From: Nonomuraea guangzhouensis
Lineage (GTDB): Bacteria > Actinomycetota > Actinomycetes > Streptosporangiales > Streptosporangiaceae
Assembly (NCBI RefSeq): GCF_019396345.1
Contig: NZ_JAHKRM010000021.1
Coordinates: 186,001 to 250,000 of the forward strand
Direction of reading: 5' to 3'
Length of the DNA: 64,000 nt
The notes below the pieces were generated by a model. The model did no database searches, was not told where the DNA came from, and saw only the letters and a list, made by a program, of their open reading frames with translations. Numbering within the stretch: position 1 is the first letter of the stretch; the number at the start of each line of letters is the position of its first letter. The translations under genes were made by a program, and so were the position numbers. This document shows positions 57,654 through 64,000 of the stretch, piece by piece.

Positions 57654-59183
57654 ATGCCCAATGTCGAACCCTTACGTGCGGGCGACCCGGCAGCGGTGGG
57701 CCGCTACCGGCTCGTCGGGCGGCTGGGCGCGGGCGGTCAGGGTGTGGTCTATCTCGGCCAGGCACGCAACGGGGCGCCGGTCGCGATCAAGGTGCTCCGC
57801 GAGGACATGGCCGGCGACGATCGCTTCGCCAAGGAGGTCGCCGCCGCGCGACGGGTGGAGCCGTTCTGCATCGCGCAGGTGCTCGACGCCTCGACGTCGG
57901 GCCGGCCGTACATCGTGACCGAGTACGTGGACGGACCGTCGCTCCAGGAAGCGGGGCGGCACAGCGGGGCGGAGCTGCAGCGGCTCGCGGTGGCGACGGC
58001 GACCGCGCTGGCCGCCATCCACCAGGCGGGCGTCGTCCACCGGGACTTCACGCCGTCGAACGTGCTGCTCGGGCGGGACGGCCCCCGCGTCATCGACTTC
58101 GGCATCGCCCGTGCGCTCGTCTCCGGGGTGACCTCGACGAGCAGCATCGTCGGCACGCCCGCCTACATGGCGCCCGAGCAGTTGGCGGGGCAGGTGGTGG
58201 GGGCTCAGGCGGATGTGTTCGCGTGGGCGTCGGTGATCGTGTACGCGGCGTCGGGGGTGCCGCCGTTCGGCGACGACTCGCTGCCCGCGGTGATCAACCG
58301 CATCGTGCACAGCGAGCCGCAGGTGGGCGAGCTGCCGGAGCCGCTGCGTTCGGTGGTGCTGAGCTGCCTGGCCAAGGATCCGGCGCACCGGCCGTCGATG
58401 CAGGACGTGCTGCTGCACCTGCTCGGCGGACAGTCCCGGCCGCTGGGCCGGTCCGGGCACGGCCCTCCCGCTTACGGCGCCGCCCCCGATCAAGCGGGGT
58501 ACGGCGCCACGCCGCCCCAAGCCGGGTACGGTGCCGAGTCGGACCAGGCCGCCGCGTACGAGACCGCGCAGGGGCAGGCGGCCGGCCGCGGCGGCGGAGC
58601 GGGGCGGGCGCGGCGGCGAGGGAAGACCGCCGCCATCGCGGGCGCCTCCGGCATCTCGGTGCTGGCGCTGGCCGGGGCGATCGTGTGGCTGACCCCGTCG
58701 ACCCCGCAGCCGAAGAACAAGAACGTGTCGGGCACCTCCACCAGCACGCCGAGCCCGTCCATCTCGCCCACGCGTACGCCAAGCCCGAAGAAGTCAGACA
58801 CGTCCGAGCCGACCACGGACCCGGCGAGCCAGAACGGCACCCCCACCGCGGACCCCGCGACCACGACCGGGCAGCTCAAGGTCCGGTACGTCCGCGTCGG
58901 CGGCGCGCTCGACAACGGGTGCTACGCCGGCGGCCAGGTGACGCTGACCGGCCTGGTCCAGCGCCAGGGCAAGGCGATGAACTTCGGCTTCACCTGGATC
59001 ATCGACGGCAAGGCGGTGGAGCGGTCGACGGCCGTCATCCCGAAGGACGGCGCGCTGTACCTGGCCTCGCCCCGCAACCTCAAAGGCACCGGCGGCACCC
59101 ACTCCGCCACGCTACGGATCACCTCTCCCGTGGCCAGGCAGCGGAGCGTCTCCGTCACGTTGTGCCCGCGTGAGACGCCCTGA
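57654..59183 (+). CDS. Ser/Thr protein kinase 1 with altered catalytic loop
   Basis: 509 residues. Kinase domain residues about 15-265: G-loop GRLGAGGQGVVYLG, VAIKVL Lys, catalytic loop HRDFTPSN, IDFGIARA, GTPAYMAPEQLAG. In the HRDxKxxN motif the Lys is replaced by Thr (the other two paralogues have HRDFKPAN), so activity may be reduced. A Pro/Gly/Tyr/Gln linker, one TM helix (about 324-345) and a Thr/Pro-rich stalk lead to an extracellular beta domain with Cys in NGCYAGG and TLCPRE. First of three adjacent kinases; it shares one base with the next gene. Confidence 0.88.
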   Translation: MPNVEPLRAGDPAAVGRYRLVGRLGAGGQGVVYLGQARNGAPVAIKVLREDMAGDDRFAKEVAAARRVEPFCIAQVLDASTSGRPYIVTEYVDGPSLQEAGRHSGAELQRLAVATATALAAIHQAGVVHRDFTPSNVLLGRDGPRVIDFGIARALVSGVTSTSSIVGTPAYMAPEQLAGQVVGAQADVFAWASVIVYAASGVPPFGDDSLPAVINRIVHSEPQVGELPEPLRSVVLSCLAKDPAHRPSMQDVLLHLLGGQSRPLGRSGHGPPAYGAAPDQAGYGATPPQAGYGAESDQAAAYETAQGQAAGRGGGAGRARRRGKTAAIAGASGISVLALAGAIVWLTPSTPQPKNKNVSGTSTSTPSPSISPTRTPSPKKSDTSEPTTDPASQNGTPTADPATTTGQLKVRYVRVGGALDNGCYAGGQVTLTGLVQRQGKAMNFGFTWIIDGKAVERSTAVIPKDGALYLASPRNLKGTGGTHSATLRITSPVARQRSVSVTLCPRETP

Positions 59184-60970
59184 TGCCGAACGTGGAACCG
59201 CTCCTGCCGGAGGATCCCAGTGCCGTCGGGCCGTACCGGCTGGTCGGGCGGCTGGGTGAGGGCGGTCAGGGCGTGGTGTACCTGGCCGAGGCGCCAGGCG
59301 GCGGCCCGGTCGCGGTCAAGGTGCTGCAGGACGGGCTGGCCGGGGACGACCGTTTCGCCAAGGAGGTCGCGGCCGCGCGGCGGGTGGAGCCGTTCTGCAT
59401 CGCGCAGGTGCTCGACGCTTCGCTGGGCGCCCGGCCGTACATCGTGACCGAGTACGTGGACGGGCCGTCGCTCCAGCAGGCGGGCCGCCACACGGGCGGC
59501 GACCTGCAACGGCTGGCCGTGGCGACCGCGACGGCGCTGGCCGCCATCCACGCGGCCGGGATCGTGCACCGCGACTTCAAACCGGCGAACGTCCTGCTCG
59601 GGCGGGACGGGCCGCGCGTCATCGACTTCGGCATCGCCCGCGCCACGGACTCCGCGCTGACGGTCACCAGCAGCATCGTCGGCACTCCTGCCTACATGGC
59701 GCCCGAGCAGCTTGCCGGGGCGGCCGTCGGGCCGGCGGTGGACGTGTTCGCGTGGGCGTCGGTGATCGTGTACGCGGCCGGCGGGGAGCCGCCGTTCGGG
59801 CAGGACGCGCTGCCCGCCGTCATCAGCCGCATCCTCAACAACGAACCCCAGCTCGGCGACCTGCCGGGCTCGCTGCGGCCGATTGTGTACGCGTGCCTGT
59901 CCAAGGACCCGGCCCGCCGCCCGACGATGCAGGACGTGCTGCTCGGCCTCCTGGGCGGCCAGTCATCCGGTACGACGGGCGCCGGGGCGGGCTTCCCAGG
60001 GTCCGCAGCAAATGGACCGCTGGGCCCCAGGGCGGGCTTCCCGGGGGCCGCCGCGCACGGACCGCTGGGCGCCGGACCGGGCTTCCCGGGAGCCGCCGCC
60101 CATGGACCGCTGGGTCCCGGCCATGGCACCCAGCCCAGCGGGCCGGTCGGGCCTGGTTCGCCGGGCGGACATGGGCACGGCGCGCCAGGCGGGCATGGCA
60201 CGCAGCCCAGGGGGCCGGTTCCGGTTGGGGTCGGGCCGGGTACGCAGCCGGGCAGGCGGGCGGCCGGGCATGGTGCGCAGCAGGGGCAGGCGGTGGGGCG
60301 TGGGCGGCTGCTCATCCCGTTACTGGCCGGCGGGGGCAGTGTGGCGATCATGGCGTCCATCGCCACCGCCGTGACGCTCGTCTTCCCGCCGGGCACGGGG
60401 ACCCAGCCGCCGGTCATCGCCGCCTCCTCCCGCACCTCCGTGACCGAGGCAGACGTCCCCACCGCGGACGGCACCCCGTCGAAGAGCCACCGGCCGCGGC
60501 CGCGCAAGACCACCCACAAGCCCACGCCGAAACCCAGCGCGACCCCCACCCGGACACCCACGACGAGATCCACGCCGTCCCCCGAACGCACGACGCCCAC
60601 ACCCACCCGCACCACGAAGAAGCCCACCACCACCACGAGGGCCAACCTCTCGATCCTGGCCATCAACGTCCACGGTGCCCATCCCACGAACGGCTGCCTC
60701 CAGCCGCCGGTCAACTTCGAAACCCAGGTGGAGACGGACAAGACGCCGACGGGCGAGTACGGCACGCTGAAGTACAACTTCGCCTGGGTCATCGACAGCA
60801 AGACCGTCATGCGCCGCGGGGGCCTGATCGGTCATGGCGAGTACACCGGCTGGGAGGGGTCCCTGGGCTACATGGTGTCGGCGGGCACGCACAGGGTCAC
60901 GTTCAAACTGACGTCGCCGGTCGCCAAGAGCAGGTCCACCACGTTCACCGTCTGCTCCATCGAAGACTGA
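59183..60970 (+). CDS. Ser/Thr protein kinase 2
   Basis: 595 residues. The kinase core is close to paralogue 1 (GRLGEGGQGVVYLA, VAVKVL, HRDFKPAN, DFGIARA). A long Gly/Pro-rich linker (repeated GxPxGPL-like blocks at about 270-370) precedes one TM helix (about 374-397). A Thr/Pro-rich stalk and an extracellular domain with NGCLQP and TVCSIED follow. The C-terminal domain is likely a sensor. ATG 59183 overlaps the previous stop by one base; the next kinase is joined in the same way. Confidence 0.9.
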   Translation: MPNVEPLLPEDPSAVGPYRLVGRLGEGGQGVVYLAEAPGGGPVAVKVLQDGLAGDDRFAKEVAAARRVEPFCIAQVLDASLGARPYIVTEYVDGPSLQQAGRHTGGDLQRLAVATATALAAIHAAGIVHRDFKPANVLLGRDGPRVIDFGIARATDSALTVTSSIVGTPAYMAPEQLAGAAVGPAVDVFAWASVIVYAAGGEPPFGQDALPAVISRILNNEPQLGDLPGSLRPIVYACLSKDPARRPTMQDVLLGLLGGQSSGTTGAGAGFPGSAANGPLGPRAGFPGAAAHGPLGAGPGFPGAAAHGPLGPGHGTQPSGPVGPGSPGGHGHGAPGGHGTQPRGPVPVGVGPGTQPGRRAAGHGAQQGQAVGRGRLLIPLLAGGGSVAIMASIATAVTLVFPPGTGTQPPVIAASSRTSVTEADVPTADGTPSKSHRPRPRKTTHKPTPKPSATPTRTPTTRSTPSPERTTPTPTRTTKKPTTTTRANLSILAINVHGAHPTNGCLQPPVNFETQVETDKTPTGEYGTLKYNFAWVIDSKTVMRRGGLIGHGEYTGWEGSLGYMVSAGTHRVTFKLTSPVAKSRSTTFTVCSIED

Positions 60971-62631
60971 TGACGCAGGACGATCCCACCGAGATCGGCC
61001 CGTACCGGCTGGCCAGGCGGTTGGGTGCGGGCGGTCAGGGCGTGGTCTATCTGGGGTACGCCCCGGACGGCACGCAGGTGGCCGTCAAGGTGTTGCGGAC
61101 GGGTTCGGCCCACGACGACCGGCTGGCCAAGGAGATCGCCGCGGCGCGGCGGGTGGAGCCGTTCTGCATCGCGCAGGTGCTCGACGCTTCGCTGAGCGGC
61201 CGGCCGTACATCGTGACCGAGTACGTGGACGGGCCCTCGCTCCAGGAGGCCGGTCGGCACACCGGCGCGGGCCTGCAGCGCCTCGCGGTCGCCACGGCCA
61301 CGGCGCTGGCCGCCATCCACCGCGCGGGCGTCGTGCACCGCGACTTCAAGCCGGCGAACGTCCTGCTCGGTCCCGGCGGCCCCCGGGTCATCGACTTCGG
61401 CATCGCGCGCGCCTCCGGCTCCGCGCTGACGGTCACCAGCGGCATCGTCGGCACTCCTGCCTACATGGCGCCTGAGCAGCTGGGCGGGACGGCGGTCGGG
61501 GCCGCGGCGGACGTGTTCGCGTGGGGGTCGGTGATCGTGTACGCGGCGTCGGGGGTGCCGCCGTTCGGCAACGACGCGCTGCCTGCCGTGATCAACCGCA
61601 TCCTCAACAACGAACCCCAGCTCGGCGACCTGCCGGACGGCTTGCGGCCGATCGTGTACGCGTGCCTGTCCAAGGACCCGGCCCGCCGCCCGACCATGCA
61701 GGACGTCCTGCTGCGACTGCTCGGCGGCACGGCGAACCCGTTGTCCGGCGGCCACGCGCCGGGCGCCGCGAGCGGATTCCCGGGCCCCGGACCGGCCAGG
61801 AACGGCCATCCGGGCCCTGCCCAGGCCGGGCACGCGGGCCCCGGACCGGCCGGAAACGGGTATCCAGCCGCATACGGCTTACCCGGCCGGCCCAACGCCG
61901 CCGGTGCGCCCGGCGCGGCGGGACCGAGGGCCGAGGGCAGGCCCTCCAGCGGAGGCGGGCCGTGGAACGGGGCCGGGGCGAAGCCGGGGCGCAACCGGGC
62001 GCTGCTCGTGGGCGGTGCGGCGGTGGCCGTGGCGGGGGTGATGGTGACGACCGTCGTCTGGGTTGTGCCGTCCTTACGCCTGCCGAACATCATCGGCGCC
62101 TTCATCACCCCCACCACGACCCCGACGCCCAGCCCCACAGGCCTCTCCCCCACCGGCGCGTCTCCCACCAAGTCCACCGGGGCCAAAAGCAAGCCGTCCA
62201 CCACGCCCTCCCCCGGCCGCAAGCGACCCACGCGCGACCCGGCGAGTACCCCGCCGACCACCAAGCCCACCACCGCGACCACCGCCAAACCGAGCCCGAC
62301 CGCAACCACCGCCAAGCCGACGACCGCGAGCGGCGGGGTCCGGTCCGTGAGCCTGCGCACGGAAGGCATCGACCTGGGCGGCTGCTGGCGTAGCGACCTC
62401 AACGTGTACGCCGTCATCGACGGCCCCAAAGGCCACGCCTTCACCTACCGCTGGCTCGTCGACGGCCAGAACCTGGGCCGCACCCCAGCCGTGACGCCCC
62501 ACAAGGTCTACCTGCCGGCCGGGTCGTTCAAGACGCAGGGCACGCACCGGGTCGTCTTCAACGTGGTCAGCGGCGGCAGCCAGCAGCGCGCCATCTCCGT
62601 GAAGATGTGCGCCCTCGACCGGATGGAGTGA
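60970..62631 (+). CDS. Ser/Thr protein kinase 3
   Basis: 553 residues. Kinase core ARRLGAGGQGVVYLG, VAVKVL, HRDFKPAN, DFGIARA, KDPARRPTMQDVL. A Gly/Pro/Ala linker, one TM helix (VAVAGVMVTTVVWVVPSL), a Thr/Lys/Pro-rich stalk and a C-terminal beta domain with LGGCWRS and KMCALD follow. Extracellular domains of the three paralogues align by their Cys pair but otherwise differ, so they may read different signals. It converges on the mutase gene with seven bases between stops. Confidence 0.9.
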   Translation: MTQDDPTEIGPYRLARRLGAGGQGVVYLGYAPDGTQVAVKVLRTGSAHDDRLAKEIAAARRVEPFCIAQVLDASLSGRPYIVTEYVDGPSLQEAGRHTGAGLQRLAVATATALAAIHRAGVVHRDFKPANVLLGPGGPRVIDFGIARASGSALTVTSGIVGTPAYMAPEQLGGTAVGAAADVFAWGSVIVYAASGVPPFGNDALPAVINRILNNEPQLGDLPDGLRPIVYACLSKDPARRPTMQDVLLRLLGGTANPLSGGHAPGAASGFPGPGPARNGHPGPAQAGHAGPGPAGNGYPAAYGLPGRPNAAGAPGAAGPRAEGRPSSGGGPWNGAGAKPGRNRALLVGGAAVAVAGVMVTTVVWVVPSLRLPNIIGAFITPTTTPTPSPTGLSPTGASPTKSTGAKSKPSTTPSPGRKRPTRDPASTPPTTKPTTATTAKPSPTATTAKPTTASGGVRSVSLRTEGIDLGGCWRSDLNVYAVIDGPKGHAFTYRWLVDGQNLGRTPAVTPHKVYLPAGSFKTQGTHRVVFNVVSGGSQQRAISVKMCALDRME

Positions 62632-62638
62632 GCCCGCC

Positions 62639-64000
62639 TCAGTGCCCCAGGCGGGACCCGAGCTCCGCCAGCAGGTCCAGGGCGGCGTCGGCGATCACCG
62701 TACCGGGTGGGAAGATCGCCGAGGCGCCGGCCGCGCGCAGTTCGTCGAAGTCGCCCGGCGGGACGACGCCGCCGACCACGATCATCATGTCGTCGGCGCC
62801 CAGCCCGGCCAGGGCCTCCCGGAGCGCGGGAACCAGGGTCAGATGGCCGGCCGCCAGCGAGGACACGCCGACGATGTGCACGTCGGCCTCGACGGCCTGC
62901 CGCGCCACCTCCTCCGGCGTCTGGAACAGCGGGCCGACGTCCACGTCGAAGCCCAGGTCGGCGAACGCGGTGGCGATCACCTTCTGGCCGCGGTCGTGGC
63001 CGTCCTGGCCCATCTTGGCCACCAGGATGCGCGGGCGACGGCCCTCGGCGCGCTCGAAGGCGGCGCACGCGTGCCGTACGCGCTCGATGTTGGCGGTCGG
63101 GCCCGCCTCGTCGCGATACACGCCGGAGATGGTACGGACCTGCTCCGCGTGGCGCCCGAAGACGCGCTCCAGCGCGTCGGAGATCTCGCCGACGGTGGCC
63201 TTGGCGCGGGCGGCGTCGACCGCCAGTTTGAGCAGGTTGTGCTCCAGACCCGGGGCGGGGTTGCCGGCGGCCTTGGTCAGGGCGTCGAGCGCCTGGGTGA
63301 CGGCGCCGTCGTCGCGTTCGGCCCGGAGCCTGCGTAGTTTGTCGAGCTGCTGCGCCCGTACGGAGCTGTTGTCGACCTTGAGCACCTCGATCGGCTCGTC
63401 GGCGTCGCTGCGGTACTTGTTCACGCCGATCACGGGCTGGCGGCCCGAGTCGATGCGGGCCTGGGCGCGGGCCGCGGCCTCCTCGATGCGGAGCTTGGGC
63501 AGGCCGGCCTCGATGGCGCGGGCCATGCCGCCGGCGGCCTCGACCTCCTGGATGTGGGCCCAGGCGCGTTCGGCCAGGTCGTGGGTGAGGCGTTCGACGT
63601 AGTAGGAGCCGCCCCACGGGTCGATCACCTTGGTGGTGCCGGACTCCTGCTGGAGGAGGAGCTGGGTGTTGCGGGCGATCCGGGCGGAGAAGTCGGTGGG
63701 CAGCGCGAGCGCCTCGTCGAGGGCGTTGGTGTGCAGGGACTGGGTGTGGCCCTGGGTGGCGGCCATGGCCTCGACGCAGGTGCGGGCGACGTTGTTGAAC
63801 GGGTCCTGCGCGGTGAGGGACCAGCCGGAGGTCTGGGAGTGGGTACGGAGGCTCAGAGATTTCGGATTTTTCGCGTTAAATCCGGAAACGAGGTTGGCCC
63901 AGAGGAGGCGGGCGGCTCTCAGCTTGGCGACTTCCATGAAGAAGTTCATACCGATGCACCAGAAGAACGACAGCCTGGGCGCGAACCGGTCGACGTCCAT
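62639..64000 (-). CDS. mutB: Methylmalonyl-CoA mutase, C-terminal part (partial)
   Basis: 453 residues at the C-terminal side of the large mutase subunit (about 720 in full). The (beta/alpha)8 end segment SLRTHSQTSGWSLTAQDPFN is present, as is LLLQQESGTTKVIDPWGGSY, and the B12-binding domain carries MGQDGHDRGQKV (DxHxxG) with GVVPPGDFDEL. It converts methylmalonyl-CoA to succinyl-CoA with adenosylcobalamin. The N-terminal part continues beyond the window. MeaB is encoded upstream in the same orientation beyond the kinase cluster. Confidence 0.95.
   Translation of the reverse strand: MDVDRFAPRLSFFWCIGMNFFMEVAKLRAARLLWANLVSGFNAKNPKSLSLRTHSQTSGWSLTAQDPFNNVARTCVEAMAATQGHTQSLHTNALDEALALPTDFSARIARNTQLLLQQESGTTKVIDPWGGSYYVERLTHDLAERAWAHIQEVEAAGGMARAIEAGLPKLRIEEAAARAQARIDSGRQPVIGVNKYRSDADEPIEVLKVDNSSVRAQQLDKLRRLRAERDDGAVTQALDALTKAAGNPAPGLEHNLLKLAVDAARAKATVGEISDALERVFGRHAEQVRTISGVYRDEAGPTANIERVRHACAAFERAEGRRPRILVAKMGQDGHDRGQKVIATAFADLGFDVDVGPLFQTPEEVARQAVEADVHIVGVSSLAAGHLTLVPALREALAGLGADDMMIVVGGVVPPGDFDELRAAGASAIFPPGTVIADAALDLLAELGSRLGH

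Overview
The window is high-GC DNA with dense, mostly short-spaced genes, many GTG and TTG starts and ATGA-type stop/start overlaps. It carries a complete conservon (sensor kinase, roadblock, DUF742, GTPase, P450), DUF397 and F420-type LLM proteins, TAT and lipoprotein signals, methylmalonyl-CoA mutase with MeaB, and proline/threonine-rich Ser/Thr kinases. Together these point to a filamentous actinomycete, most likely Streptosporangiaceae (Nonomuraea-like); the family is an inference from gene content.

Layout. 1-8.4 kb: housekeeping and small-molecule enzymes (ArfB ribosome rescue, FMN reductase, aldo/keto reductase, acyl-ACP desaturase, Nudix, HAD phosphatase, M20 amidohydrolase, zinc alcohol dehydrogenase). 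Several are preceded by perfect inverted repeats. 8.5-18.5 kb: an apparent cell-wall recycling block, made of a five-gene Dpp-type ABC importer with a GNAT protein, then NamZ (exo-N-acetylmuramidase), MurQ (MurNAc-6-phosphate etherase) and an AmiE-like serine hydrolase. 18.6-22.8 kb: the conservon on the minus strand.

24.0-28.6 kb is the most interesting part. Behind an AT-rich leader lies a five-gene operon with short gaps or overlaps: a protein with a C-terminal E2/RWD-like domain, a JAMM/JAB metalloprotease, a Cys-containing E2-like protein, a 65-residue hydrophilic protein, and an E1/ThiF-like adenylyltransferase. This is the parts list of a bacterial ubiquitin-like conjugation and deconjugation system (compare Bil and Bub). 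It lacks an obvious beta-grasp modifier ending in GlyGly, and it repeats non-catalytic E2-like and JAB-like domains.

28.6-44.5 kb is an accessory, patchy region: SUKH-like proteins, a NusG-KOW fusion, a TAT-exported TPR/retropepsin-like protein lacking its catalytic Asp, a short relic of the murein-cluster serine hydrolase, a TetR/lactonase pair, a doubly deleted ISAs1 transposase, a divergent dihydropteroate synthase, a 12-repeat STAND-like protein, a frameshifted DUF397 gene and a secreted zincin with a lipoprotein.

44.9-64 kb returns to core-like genes: LLM oxidoreductase, APH-fold kinase, zinc ribbon, ABC-F ATPase, CGNR regulator, acyl-CoA synthetase, acyltransferase with TetR, CehA-like PHP hydrolase, MeaB, three tandem Ser/Thr kinases with similar cytoplasmic halves and different extracellular domains, and the C-terminal part of methylmalonyl-CoA mutase. 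I saw no rRNA, tRNA or CRISPR array.
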